In this document: positions 46,695 through 59,765 of the stretch, piece after piece
How the letters are laid out: each line of letters begins with the position of its first letter
Numbering within the stretch: position 1 is the stretch's first letter
Source of the DNA: Dermanyssus gallinae
Taxonomy: Eukaryota > Arthropoda > Arachnida > Mesostigmata > Dermanyssidae
Assembly (NCBI GenBank): GCA_003439945.1
Contig: QVRM01006422.1
Coordinates: forward strand, 186,001-250,000
Direction: 5' to 3'
Length of the DNA: 64,000 bases
Notes under the pieces: generated by a model
The model's input: the letters and a program-made list of their open reading frames with translations, nothing else
Databases searched by the model: none
Told to the model about the DNA's origin: nothing
Made by a program: the position numbers and the translations under genes

Positions 46695-47032
46695 ATATAG
46701 CTGGGTGCATCCGGAGCACTGTTTGGGACGAACAGCTGTGAACAAATGGTGTAAGAATGTTTGTGAAGAGCGGTAATCAATATCGAATCTGATACCCAGG
46801 TCAAGCTAACCCCATAATCCGCATTGCAACCAATCCGGCTGTTGATGAAATGATTAGATGAGTTAAGTTGTCACGAAAACTTTGAACGAGCAAACTGCGA
46901 TACACTTCTCGAACGCTCTGGCCACCTCCTTAGCGTAATTCGCGCCTTAAGTTAAAATCTTCTCTAGAGAATTTGATCACTCGTGTGTATTACATAAAGA
47001 AGACCTCCTCGGCGAAGCTTTCGTCTTGTGTG
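45782..47032 (-). repeat. 1.3-kb diverged repeat, copy beta in unit B with its original end
   Basis: 45782-46694 repeats 42150-43062 exactly. 46694-47032 then matches 41761-42170 of copy alpha with substitutions and a deletion of about 85 bases after TCCGGA. This is the only place where the full beta repeat survives. Confidence 0.75.
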
Positions 47033-47039
47033 AATTTAC

Positions 47040-48310
47040 TAGAAGTTATTTACCGTTAAGGTAGGCTTTAGTATCGCTAACAGTACGTTGGATGGCCCTG
47101 AGGTCGCGGTGTGCACGATGTCATCCGCATAACGACAACGATACGTAGAGCGAGTGCAAGGGAGCTGAAGGAGTTTCCTTGCTGGATACCCACGTTTTGC
47201 CTCATCTGTGTAGTCAACATGTCCGGCCTACATGTCTACTTTAAAGTAGTTCTCAGCGAAGAAGCTGGGGAGCACGTCAAGAATAGAGCCACCCATCCCA
47301 GCTTGTCGAAACAAATCAACCAATCGGGGGGCTTTATCGAAGGTACATAGTCGATAAAGATTGCATACAAGAGACCTTCGGATGTTGTTCTAACGAGAGC
47401 GGTTGCTCGATTAGGGAATCATGATTCAGAGCATAATCATCCATCAGCAAAGAAGTTAGATGCTGACGAACCTACTGCTCTGTTATGCGGTATATGCTCT
47501 TCTGCCGGCAGCGAATCCGATAGAGGTAGAGCGCAGCCTTTGGTCTCTCATGCAGGCGGGCTTCTTCGTCTTCTTCACATCGGCGCATGCTTGAAGCTAT
47601 GAGCAGCTTTTCGTAGGGTGTTCTATATCGTTCACGCACCACCTTACGCTCAGAAATTATCTTGAGGTCAGGGGTAGAGAGCCCTTCATCGTCGCAGAAG
47701 CTGCAACTGCTTTCCGACGTTTTGAGTAGCAGGCCTCGTTGAACCAGGACCGTGATCTTCTCCGCCACCTCCTTTGTTTGACCATTGTAGCTTTAATAGC
47801 TTTCTCAATAACACCCCTGATATGACTAATATTGCCTGTCACTGTTTACGCCCTTGATTCACGCTCAGGGGCATGCATTTAAAGTCGCAGTGATGGGAAG
47901 ACTAGTGGGTGGCGGCCAGCGACACGGTCATGATTAGACATATGGTCAGAAACGCCATCTTCCGAGCCAGACTGTTACGAGCAATGCATCTCTAAAATTT
48001 CATTAAAGGTTGCACATTATAGAACATAAGGTTGGTAGTGCTTCTGTCACCTCGGCGAACGTAAGTGAAATTATCACACTTGTTTGCGCAAAGCAGGCCT
48101 TTTGTACTCAAGAGTTGTGCCAACCTGTCGCCACTGTCTAGACGTCAATTGCAGCCGCCGCATGCCAAGGTGGGTAACTCCTGCCAAACCCGCACTGCCA
48201 GCATCCGCCACCTTAATGTCGTCATGCATATATAGCAGGTAAGCCAATGCAAAGTTGATTTTAATTGCCTTCGATAAGCGTAAACTAGCTCTCACCACCA
48301 CACAAACTGG
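47040..48310 (-). pseudogene. Non-LTR retrotransposon relic (EN end, linker, RT core)
   Basis: From high to low coordinates the minus strand gives TYVRRGDRSTTNLMFYN and an HxSHHCDF region resembling the end of an endonuclease (about 48075-47880). Next is a basic linker with RSRSWFNEACYSKRRKAV (about 47770-47690) and a Glu/Arg-rich helical stretch ending near 47472. The RT pieces follow: LYAIFIDY, FDKAPRLVDLFRQAGMGGSILDVL, GIQQGNSFSSLALAL, and YADDIV (about 47130). The pieces lie in different frames, so it is dead. The GIQQGNS box and linker differ from the CR1-like and R1 copies, so this is a separate lineage. The frame at 48301-48074 may be an upstream EN piece. Confidence 0.6.
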
Positions 48311-49390
48311 CCAGGGACAACCCTGCTCGCAGGTAGATTGATATTCCTCCTATCGGTCTACATCGCCCTCTATCGGGAAGCCTTGCTAACAGATGAAGCG
48401 CTCGCGTCTCGTCGAAAGGTAGTTCCCTCCGAGAAAGGTTTCTGTTAGGGGTGCAATGTCCTCATCTTTAAGCAGAAGTTCTAGCTAGTGCCTTGTATAA
48501 ACCCTCACAACTCCACAACACTACTCTGCAAACACTAGTAGGGTCACGCAATTATAGCGCAGCGGTTCAAAACGTCATTGTGTCGTCGCCAAAAACTCAC
48601 GCCAGTCGGCTAGAAGGAGCTTTTTGAAAACGTTGCCATTGTCACTAGCAGCAATATAGTAGATATAATATGTCCTAGAAACCCTAAGTTTTTAAACGGC
48701 ACGCCCTCCAATTTGTCTTGCACTGCCGACGTTAGTCGGCTTAAACCCTCCACACGTAAGGCCTTCATGGACAACACACGATTTTTTTAGATGATGTAAG
48801 CTTACCCAGATCTATATTTGCGCTTCCCTGCTTTGCAAATCGAAAAGTCGACAACTAATCTTACTTCCAAAGAGAAACATCAGAGGACCAGCTAAGGGGC
48901 GCTCTACAAAGGTCCTTGTGGAATATTTTAGTTTAGGAGCGGTCTAAGCAGTTAAATACTTAAGGAACTACATAAATGTGTGTCATATTTTAAACTGAGT
49001 CTTTTAGAAACTTCTATGTGCTTCTAAGTACTATCGGAAGAAAGATCACGCCTTATACAAATCTGTATTATTTTATTTTAAATTACTATTCTAAATAAGC
49101 ACACGTTGGCCAGTGAGCATTGCTGACATTAGATGGCATTCACATTGTGTAAATGTGCAGATCGAATATGAACAAATAGCTGGTAACATTCGCCGACTTG
49201 TGAAAGTGATTAAGCGTCTGAAGGTGGCCATAAAAGTCGATAGAGTCTGAAACATGAATCCGGCCAAACGGTTGTACGGTCACGTGGCTACAATCTGGTT
49301 GGTAGTCGTGCCAGGTGGTAGTGCCTTTGCAACCAAGCACGATTGCCGTCCATATTTTATTTGTGCATTATAAACTCCTATACATTTATC
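48310..49390. other. Intergenic, no recognisable gene
   Basis: Mixed composition with short ORFs. Possible further decayed retrotransposon sequence near 48700-48900, too degraded to assign. Confidence 0.4.
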
Positions 49391-51960
49391 TCGTCGACTC
49401 TTGCGCCCCCGCCCCTACCTGACTCTAATACGCTCTTGTCGCTCTCCTGTCGTTGGCCTGCTTCGCTTTCTTTCTCTCTGTCTGTCTGTTTCCTTTGTCC
49501 TCGCCTTTTCCTATATTGCAACGTTTGTTGCTCGTATTTGCGCTATGATACCACAGGTTCTCGGCTCTGCTTGTTTGGTGGATTGGCCTTACGCACATCC
49601 GACCAAAGCAACCAAGGCCCGGTGCCCACTCTATGCTGTGTCCACCGCCCCTCGACGACTCGAAGCTAGCGTTTGTTTCCTGAAGCTGGATTGTTGAAGC
49701 GAGCTGCGGCCGCGGTGGCGGGACAAAAAAATCCTTTCGGGGCTGACTCTCAGCCAAGATTTAACGTCCATGGGACTGCTTTGTGCATTGCTTCAAAGAC
49801 GGACCCCACAAATACAAATGTGCAACGGTGGGGCTCGAACCCGCGCACCTATCTGGTGTCTCCTCCGGTCGCGAGGCGCAGACGCGTGCCACCACGCCAC
49901 CGGGCTCGACGCGGTGGCAGGGCAATGCAAGTGCATGCGCGCGCCGCCGTTGCCAGATAGCAGTCGTTGTAGTTCAAATGTGGCGCGATTTGAGTGAGAA
50001 TGCTTGACTTTTGCTACTGCTGCTCCTGCTGCTGATGTCGCTGCCGCTACAGTTCGTTATATTTACCGGCGTGTGCGTTTCCCTGGTAATCCTGGCCGTT
50101 TGTCGTCGTCGTCATCGTCGTTGCCATGTCGACTTGCGAATGCAGCGAATGTACGAATGAAGCGAGGGATAGAGAGAGAGAGAGAGAGAGTGCAACCGAA
50201 AGAGAGTTAAAGGAGAGATGAAGGGAGACGGCGAGAGAAAGTGCTTCTGGTTACCCGTTGCGGCTGCCGAGACTGTTTGCCGTCGCAACTGCTATTACTG
50301 CTACTGTTGCTCGTGTTGAAGTCACTAATACAACAACGACAACACCACCACCAACGACAACAACCACAACAACAACAACACCACCAACAACACCAACCTC
50401 TACGACTACTGCAGCTCCCGTGTGCCGCCTTCTCGCGGACAACGATTGTCAAGGCCTGTAGTACTGGAGAACCTTCCTTCTCCAACCTCCTCTTCCTCCT
50501 TGTCCAACCAAAGTCGCTCATCCGGCCAGCAAGTTGGCCACCCCCAGCTCCCCACCCGGCCGCGACTCGTCCGCCGCCACTCGTCCATTCGTCCTGTTCG
50601 TGCTCTCATCGCGTGTGGTTGCTCCTTCGGCCCCCCTGTGCGGCAGCCCAGCCGATGCAATGTACTGACCGGTTGGCCGGGCAGCGAGCCAACGAACCAA
50701 CGAGCATGGCGCATCTTCTTCTCCTCCCCGCCTCCTCTCTCGATCGTACGTACGGAGCGGCCGTCGTGTCCGCATCCGGCCGGGTTTGCGTGGTCGGCCT
50801 CTATCGGCCCAGGCAAGCGACGCAGCGCCGCCTCCCTGGACGCCTCCAGTTAGGTCGTCGCCGGTTCTACTCTCCGTAAGGCGGCGTGGACGGGATCGGG
50901 GGTTGGGGGAGGGATGAGGAAACACAGCGCCTTTCCTCGCTCCCATCCAGTCGCAGGGCGGCTACGACGATGACAACGACGGGCGGTGGCGGCCGCATCG
51001 CCGCCTGTGGTGGTCGTGGCCCAGGCGTTGTCGTGGCTACGTTTCTCGTGCTTGTTGTTATGCGAACGGCGTCGCCGTCGTCGGCCTGTTTTGTCCGGCC
51101 GGCAGAGCGGTCGGCTGTCAGCTTGAGCTTGCGCATAGGGCAGGCCACGAGAGACGGACGCCGCGCAGATGCTTTCTGACATTGCTCTGACTGGTTCTGT
51201 TACGCTGCGCTGGCCTGCTACCCCCCTCCCCGGGCTACCCCCGCCTCTGCTACTCGCCGTTACCCATCTCTGTGAGCCTCGGCAACTGTACTCTGTGCGA
51301 CCAACCTATAGTCTTCCGCTCTTGTTTTCCTGCCCCCGCTTCCTCGCTTCCTCTCTCCCTCTGTGTCTTCCTCTCTGTCTCTCGGTCGGCCCTAGTCTCT
51401 TGCATGCGGCCCCAGCAGTAGGATCTGTTTAGTTGCTGCCGTTGTTGTTGTTATTGTTGGGGTAGTTGTTGTTGCTTTCGTTGTCGTCGTCGGCGTTGGG
51501 CCTGTCGGGAGTCAGTACGATGTCCCTCCGCATACACAACAAGGTAAAGCTAAAAAGGACATTTCTCATTCGTGAAGATTCTTGAACGTGGTTTGCGTCG
51601 TGATCGGATAACGACGCCGCAGGCGGCGTAGACAGCATGCAGCGACCGGCGAAAGCGACCGTCTTGTTTCGCGCAGCCCGGTTCAATTGCATCTGCGTCC
51701 ACATTCCCTACAAAATCACATATTTTCCTGTCCCTACTGAGAGCCTACCATCGCCGACCATCGCGGAGGCTACACAGAAGGACGAGAAGCGACGACGAAA
51801 GCGGAAACAGACAGGGCAACTGTGCAGAGACAACGGCTTGATTCTTTGAAATGCTCGGTGGGCCGTCTTTTGGCGGCCTCGCTGCCATTTTTGACGTTAT
51901 TCTACACCGCCAGTAATGCGCAGTTATGCTCCGCCTTAGTTGTTACTCTCATGGGCCGGC
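49390..51960. other. GC-rich island around the tRNA-derived unit, with GA and CAA/CAC tracts
   Basis: CpG-rich sequence with an (AG)n run (50168-50190), CAA/CAC triplets (50325-50400), GTC triplets (50100-50125) and GTTGTT triplets (51430-51480). The long plus-strand frame at 50241-50879 and its minus-strand shadows encode low-complexity Leu/Gln/His or Arg/Pro peptides, and I do not call them genes. Like the islands at 24.2 and 32.4 kb this could be a promoter or untranslated exon region. Confidence 0.45.
49725..49909 (-). mobile_element. tRNA-derived SINE or small Pol III RNA gene
   Basis: Read on the minus strand, a near-consensus A box (TGGCGTGGTGG, 49899-49889) is followed 48 bases on by a B box (GGTTCGAGCCC, 49841-49831), as in tRNA promoters. 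The D arm can pair, but the anticodon arm and acceptor stem cannot, so it is not a functional tRNA gene. A unique body follows, then a perfect GGCTGA/TCAGCC hairpin with a 3-base loop (49755-49741), the sequence CCGAAAGGA, and a run of seven T (49731-49725), the usual Pol III terminator. No earlier run of four T occurs. The predicted transcript is about 185 bases. It could be a T-ending SINE or a stable small RNA; copy number would decide. Confidence 0.6.
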
Positions 51961-54900
51961 TAGGGGGTGTCGTTCCCGGTAGAGTGACGACCCTCTTATT
52001 GTCGGTGTCTGTGACCCGACGGCCTGTCTACACACTTACCTATAAAAACAAGCAGAGTGCAAATCAATTACATTTCTACACGTTTGTAGTGTCTTGTCAA
52101 CATCCTCTTCGTTCTCTTTCAATTTCTTTTCTCATCCGTGTTCTATCGCTGTGATCGTTGTCGTCCTCTTGTTGTAAGGATTGAACGCTCCAATTAACAC
52201 TAATGAACTAAGTTTCTCTCAGTGGACATTGGTCGTAGACCTCTGTGGACCCTACTTGTGGACCTTGATGAGAGACCGTACCGTAACGTGTGCCGATACA
52301 CTGCCCTTCACTCAGAGTCTAGGCAGACGGCTTTGTGCTTGAGATGAGACTGGTCCATGTAACATTAAAAGGCCAGTGATGAGACTTGTTGGTGCGCCTC
52401 TAGGTTCAAGGTTTGCTCTGCGTGATCTAATTCTTCCGTTTGGTGCCTGTCATAGTTAAGGTTCACCACCACGGTAGCTCGCCGACTTCGCGGCCTTACA
52501 GTGCGCGTACAACTACCCAGGCAGTAATAGTAACGACGGTCGACTCGAGTTTTTCAACTTAGACAGTGTTTACTGTCCGTTTCATCATAGCTTGTCGTCA
52601 GAGGCCTAGCTTGCCGTGTCCCGGATGGGCAAACGCAAAACGCCACGCCAGCCACACACTTTTGAACCTCTGTCTCGAACCCCTGCGCACTAGCTAGCGT
52701 TTATCCACTTTCAGCTCATTACGTAAATACTCCCTGGGGTATTCTGTACACATAGGAAAGTATTGCAGTGGTGCCCTCAATTATTTAGTACTGATGACTC
52801 GACGGCCCGTCGTCGTCATCGTCGTCGTCAGGATAAGGCATCGCGCCGTAACGGTAGTGAAAAACTAAAGAATGAAAAGAGAAAATGAGAGAGAGAGCTG
52901 TTCCCGCCGAGTGGAGTGAAGATGGATTGACTATGCAAACCAGCACCACTCTCTAAAGCGACTCGTCCGGAGCGAATTTCGAGCCAATAAATAGACGCCT
53001 TCCAGATGAGCAAAATGCTATGCTAAGGCCGCTCATGTTCTTTTTCACACTGCCCAGTGTGGGGTTGCTAGCAGCGCCCACGGCAGATGACTTTAGGACG
53101 CCCTACGCATACATTATTTTGCGTAAATAGAGCATGGCAATGAGATAGCAAGAAAAAGGGGGCAACATACGTACAGTCTATTGTCCGCTTGATTATTATA
53201 AGCATACACTGAGTCGTGCCGCCAAAGAACCTTGTTGACAGCAATTACGCTGCGAAGAAAAGCGGCTGAACTTAGTATTTTTTGTCCCCTTCTTTATTGT
53301 CACGTATAGCTTGCCCCTCGTCTACTCATGGGACTCGCGCTCAACAATTCATATCTACAAAACAACGGAAGCAAAACTATACCGTCAAAAACTAGGAAAT
53401 TAACATACTATTGTGTTTATAATTATGCCGACTCTCCTCTGGAAAATTTCATTTAACTGTCTAAGTTTGTAGGAACACTACGTTCAGTGCTAGGCAAACC
53501 GCACGTTACCGTAAAATAAACGGCATCGTGATTATTATCGTGATTTCCGCGCTCTCAGGAATTCCTATTCCCTCAGCAGAACGTGATGGGGATCTCAGCG
53601 AGTAACTTAGGATTTGTTTTCCTAGGCCGTGAACATCCCATTATTGCCCGAGCCTGGGTCAGTAGTGAAACTCTGCAAAAATGCTGTAAATGCACGCGTT
53701 TTTCCTTTTGCGATTTCGAACGCTCCTCTATACGCTAACACGTTTTAGCTGTAAAACACTACTGCAAACGTGGCCTCGCGGACCTTCTTCTGTTTTTGCT
53801 TGTTGAACTAGCACATACATGGCTGTTTGTCTTGAGTTCTCTCGGCTCGTATGTTCTTATGCCCGTACAAACGTAGGTTTGGCTGAGCACCGCGACGATT
53901 TTCCAGTGAATTTGCCAAACATTTAACTTATTAAAAAAATCACAGAGGTTACACGTATAGTCTTAGAGCGTTTACTGAGTTGCTTCTCGATTCTCATTCT
54001 GGATCTGATGGGTAGTTTGGGTCGTAACTATATATTTTAATTTTACTTTGTTCATGATATATTATGTAGTTATTCTAATATTTCAATTGATATCGTACTA
54101 CATAGGTAACCAATCGTCAGCCAATGGTGAAGCCAGAAATTTGGCTGCCACCAGCTGGACTTCCGTCGTTGCATACAAAGTCGATTCGTGCAATCGTCTC
54201 CAGATAGACGTTACTCTTCATGCAAATAGGTCTAAACTCAAAATTCCCCGCTAAGTAATCTTCTAGTCTGAATCATACCTGCTTGGCACTAAGTCAACAG
54301 AGCCCAACTTTAAGTATTGTTGTACCATGTATCAGGTGAGGCCTTGCGCCTACCTTGCGCTTGAGTTTTCCAGTTTAAGTTTCCACCAGTTCTGCCACTG
54401 CATCTTGTGTATTCTCTTCGCGACCGTGCACGTTCGTAAAGTGCACCCTGCCCGGTTCCTCCGTGCGGTTATGGCGGTGATATATCATTCTTACACGCAT
54501 GTTCCTCCACATGTACATATTCCTCGTACACATTCCCAACGCTTTGCTACTATTCATGTCCATCATTTCGACTATGGCCTTTGAATACGTGTTTTTAACT
54601 TGGTCAGGTATCCTTTTGTAGCTTGCTTGCCGGTGATCTCGACATCACGGTAACTCCATAGGTAAGCGCTGATATCGCCGTTGTCTTTCAGATGACTTTG
54701 AAATCTTCTAATCTACTAACACGCCTAAAGTAAAAAACGGCCATTGCAAATTCTTGTTTAAAATCAACACCACCGCATTATTTATTTAGATATAATAACA
54801 ACAAAACGCGAACGCACGCTACTCCTGGCTTCACATTATAGCAACCTGGATTCCATACAAGCATAAGTAGATTTGCACTGAGCGAATATCTCGGGCGAAG

Positions 54901-57400
54901 GTCCACATTTGTCTGTAATAACGTGAAATCTGCTCACCGTAAGCCCGAATCACTGTGCGTTTAGTAGAATAATAGTTTGACCAATTTTTACTGAGTTTTT
55001 AGTTCTCGAAGATATACAACTTTGCCTTACATTCTTGGTCGTAAGCAGCCGAACAGCTAAAAGGAACACAAAGCCAGTGAGAAGAAACACGTCACTCTTG
55101 CGCCGTTTCTTCAAAAAAGTCGATTGGTTTAGCTTCATCGCCGATGGTTTCCTTCTTGTTTTTTAGTTTTTTTTCTTTTTTTCTCCGTTAGTTGTTAAAT
55201 CGGGAGGATTGCTTTACTGTTGAATTCCTCTACTTGATAAAGCCCCCTCAAGTCCAGTGTGAGCACGCTAAATATATCAAATGACCAAAATGTCACGGGG
55301 ACAATCAACAATGTCAACGGAAGGGGGAAATCGCTGAGAGATTTCAGCATGTGTTAAAACTTTATAGCGCAAGGATAGGATCTCGCATACACGACAACTC
55401 GACCCTAGCGTCAAATGTGAAATGCGAGTGCCTAAAACGAGAAGCCGAGAGGACGGCCACGGGCCACCGGGAACAGAATGACGCAGCTATAGCAGCGACA
55501 AGGTTGGGACGACAACGTCCTCAGACACCTACACCAATGACGGGAGAAGAAAATATCATAGAGTCCCTCGGTAATCCGTAAAAGGACGCAACGATAACCG
55601 TGATGGAAGACAGCGTGGCAGCAAATCAAGGGGCCGAAGCGGTTTGCTTGGTGGGGGCCAAACGTAAGCATGCTGATGGAACTACCAGAGCATGATATTA
55701 ATCACCTCCAGCCAAGACTGTCACAGGGAGGAGATGCTTGGAGGCATACGCTGAGACGACGCCCCACAACATAGCCGCCAGCAAGGCCAAAGGAAACAGC
55801 CTAGTACTGCAGGAGGAGATGTGGACAGGACAGTGGGATATAACTACACTGCTCGTTCCAATAAGTGCGCCACAGTTACATCCCACTCACGAACAGACCG
55901 CACAAAAAATAGCCAAAAAGTTACAACGGACCGACACGCGTAATTACGGCGATCGCTACCCTTAATATAAGCGGTAGAAGCATAGTACGTATAAATGAGC
56001 AGGCATAAGATAAGGGCAGACAGCGAAGGAACAAGATATACGTTATTATAAATATATAATAATGGACGCACTTGAAGATACTAGTGGTTTAGTTGTAGTA
56101 GTCTAGTCAGTGGCAAAGAACCAGCAGGTTATATTTAGCGGGGCTTTAAAGTAATCATAGGGCAGAGGAAAGTCGACACTATGTGACCGTACCCACTAGA
56201 ATAGAAGCAAGTATCCGTGTTTACGTGTAGTCAAGGCAGCCATCCACAGGTTAAAAAAAAAACTAGTTTGAATTTTAGAAAAAACTAACAAATCATTCTT
56301 ATTTTATTGCAGTCCGTCACTATTGTGGCGGAACAATCGATGCATCTGGAACGGTGTGGAACGCCTATAGATAAATATTCTAAAAATAAAGAATTACAAA
56401 GAAATTATACTAGATGGTTTCACATTACATCTTAGTTTGTCTATGCAAAACCTAATAGGTGTGTGGCAGGCTGCGTACTTTATAGGTTGCGACCAGCCTA
56501 GGCTGCTGAACACCTTTAAACCACGCTTGCCCTGCATGTATTCCGGAGTCCTCTGGTCTTTGTTCTAGTTTACACTCTTCCTTGTAATGTGTGCATTTGT
56601 TTTAGGAGGGCTTTGGTTCCTATGTCGTCAACACAGCAGCCTTCTTGCTCATTTCTTATAATTCGATTATCTCTGTTGGCTTGTCGACCAACATATCAAT
56701 CAATGAATGGCGTCGCTTACACAACAGTAGTGCCAAGATAGCTGGCACTACATTGGCACATGCTTCACACGCTGTTTCTGGTAATCTTTGACAGGGGCGA
56801 ATGTTTTATTTAATTTTTAAATTTATCGTTGCAAGTGTAGTCGTATGTAGGCGATAATTACTTCTACACGTCAACATTGGGTCTAGTGTATGTGTCAACG
56901 TATACCTTCACCCTAGTGGTCTTAGCAGATAGTTTAACTTTAGTAGTTGGCACGGCAACGTCCTAGAATTATCTGCAGAGTTTTTGGGTCGTATTTAATT
57001 GTTTCTTTATTATTCTGCTCTATATTTGACTAGCCACGTTGTCGTCCGACATTACTTCTGAATTTCGAATTTTTCTCAGACTTGTGTGGCCTTCCAGCTA
57101 CTCTTTCGACGATTATCAACGCTATCTTGTTGACACGGACTGGCTGATGGCAACACCTCACCGACATTGTGCAGCTGCCACTGGGCGCTGATCTGTTCTT
57201 GTTGCTCGTGAACTCATCATCTGTCGTAAGGTTTGCACAGAAGCACAGCCCAACATTGAATGACCTGGGCTGTTTTTGGTTCCTCTTCTATATCTCGCCG
57301 GACCTCCTCGCACGCATCAGCGCCGCTGGTACTGTTGTTACCGCTTCTGTGGAAGCCGCTGTCTTCCTAGAAAGTGTTTGCGCCGCTTACTTGAGATAGC
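51960..57400. other. Intergenic, no recognisable gene
   Basis: Moderate to AT-rich composition. Short ORFs such as 55351-55581 and 55738-55965 have no family resemblance. No transposon ends, RNA genes or long repeats seen. Confidence 0.4.
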
Positions 57401-58950
57401 TTCGTAGACGGATCTGTAGCAGGCCACGAACGTCGGCCTGACCAGCAGTGGCTGGACCCAAAGACCGGGTGACAGGGAAAGGGGAGACAACCTCAAAGAA
57501 TGAGCGCTATTCTCGTGCTCTGCGGAGCAGAATCCGGGAATTAGTTTGCACGCGAGAAAGGCGGTTGTTACCGCATGACCAGGGAGGGGCTCAGAGAAGG
57601 CCGCAAAAGGCGGTGTCCCACGAAAGCAGGTACCACCATCACCCCCCCCCCCCCGCCACTACGCGTTTCTAGCTACGACGAGCCAGGAACGAGGAACGAA
57701 GAGGCAGGAAAACTGCTGAGAGAAACTGCTTAAAAGGATTCATACGTGGCCGGAGGGGGGCGCATAAATACCCCAAGAAGACAGCTGGATGAATACATTT
57801 TACGTATACGTACGTATGATGGCCGCTACGATAACATTGCATAGAACAACCACGACAATAGCGGTATGGTTAAGAACTAGCAGGACCGCATAGATCGCCA
57901 TGCAGCTTCAATACTGGCTGCAAGCGAGTAATCTAACATTAGACGCATACTGAGAGTCATATGGTGCTACATATAAGTATGTGTACAGGTATGAGTAATT
58001 TTGGTTGAACCTTATCTGACATCAAACTATATTATGATTATCAACAAAGGACACAGTCATGTAAGTTTACAATCGTCTATTAGGTGGTGATCCCAACTGT
58101 GCTTTCTCCCCTTCTATTGTTGTCAGCCAAATTATTAACTGAAAAACTCTGTTCCCTCTCAAGAAAACGGCAAACCGGCTTAGACCGTCTGCGTCAACTT
58201 CATTTGGCAATCGTATAGATGACGGTCGCAGGCTGGAATTGTCTATCACGCTACTCGGGTCATCGAGCACAAAGAAAGACGAACAGAGCAGCGCGGGCGA
58301 AAAAAAGATAAAGAACAATTGCCAGAGAGAGAGAAAGGCCGGGCAGGGAGCGACAGGGTATAGCTAAGACAATATCATGGAAATACCCTCTGCACCGCCG
58401 CTTCAAGCTCCGTTTACAGGCGTAGCACTTCTTCGCGACTGCAACTTCACTACTACACCTGCAGCTACTACCACAATCAATATTGCTAAGATGCCGACGC
58501 CGATAACTACTACTGCTACTACTACTACTATCACAATCACTGTTAGTTGTTTAGTGACGCCCCCCCCCCCCCCCTTCACCTGCCACCCACACGCCCATCG
58601 GGGCTCTAGTAGCCCTTCTTCTCCGAGGTCTTCAGGTCATCATGCAGGTCGTCTTCATCCTCACTGACTTTTCTCTCTCTCTCGCTTTCGCGTGTGTGTC
58701 TGCTTCTGCCGGTTTCAAAGCCGGTTTTTCCGCAGTTCCGGTCGCGCCGAACCGCGCCAAGTCGCTGAGCTTGCGGCAAACAGGAACGCCGCTAAGAATA
58801 CTAATCGAGCTGGCCCACAGACGAGAGGCTGCCAACCACCTCTAGAGATAGATAGGTAGATAAATACATAGCAGTATTTATTCGATCGCTTTTGTTGTCC
58901 GGCCGTCGGCCGACTGTCCACAGTAAGCATCAGCCTCTTGCCCGACCCAA
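57400..58950. other. GC-richer stretch with C-runs and ACT triplets, no recognisable gene
   Basis: Pure C runs lie near 57640-57653 and 58560-58573. (ACT)n triplets lie near 58505-58530 and a CTCTCTCTC run near 58672-58684. ORFs on both strands look like composition artefacts. Confidence 0.4.
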
Positions 58951-59640
58951 AGTCAGCACCTTAACAGGTGACCGAAAATGCTATAGATATTCGAGGGAGG
59001 ACGACATTTGCACCGGTTCGCCGATAACCCTCTTGTGGCCAATACTACCCGTTCTCAGCTCCTCTATTCTACCCTCCACCGCTGAACTTTCCGACAGGGT
59101 TGTGCCCTCAAAATTGTTTGTGCTGGCGCGATGTTAACAATTGATTTACTATTGAAATTGTCCTCTCAACTATGCTGTTTCTGATTTCTGTCTCGCCGGC
59201 GTTCTCCATTTCTCCTTTTCTCAGCGTTTTTTTCCCAATATTATCCTGCCGTTCTTCTGTTTGTTGTTTTTTCGAAACAAATTGCGGCAATATAAGGGTG
59301 ATTGCCGGCTTGCCCCGAATCTTCTACTCGATTTCCTGTGTCAGCATGTGCCTGTCATACGTAGCAGCATACGTACAGAAGTGCTGGCGTGCTGCTTGGG
59401 AGTTTAGACGCAACAACATATTGGTATGGTTAGGTTTGAAGGCCTATACTGAATACAGTTAATCATTTCTCATTACCATCTGTTCTTTTGATACAATGCT
59501 ACGCAGTCCCGAACCAGAGAGGATAAGAAGGAATCCGGGTTTAGCGCGTTTGAAGGTCCCACACTAGTAGCTGCCACTACACGTTGCAGGCGTGCGTTAC
59601 GCGTTCCCGTGGCGGTGAGGTCTAGAGGACTAGTGCGATA

Positions 59641-59765
59641 GTCATGGTTGTCACACGAGAAAACCCCAGATATCTCAGCATGTCCAGCCCTCGGTGCACT
59701 GAAGAGTTGCCTCTGGATGAGTTGCAAGCCCGCAGGGGACGAAGGATTGTCTATAATTCATTAAG
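59641..59765 (+). repeat. Dispersed repeat, copy 2 (without hairpin)
   Basis: CAGATATCTCAGCATGTCC, GCCCTCGGTGCACTGAAG, AAGCCCGCAGGGGACGAAGG and TCTATAATTCATTAA follow in the same order as in the copy at 22375-22553, with more differences. The upstream hairpin is not recognisable. Confidence 0.6.

Noticed and set aside
49831..49909. A functional tRNA gene at the SINE-like unit
   Set aside because: A and B boxes are good, but the anticodon stem and the acceptor stem do not pair, so only a tRNA-derived promoter is claimed.
50241..50879. 212-codon plus-strand frame with Leu, Gln and His runs
   Set aside because: Several frames on both strands are equally open here because the DNA is GC- and CAN-triplet-rich. 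The peptide has no domain and no sensible start context.
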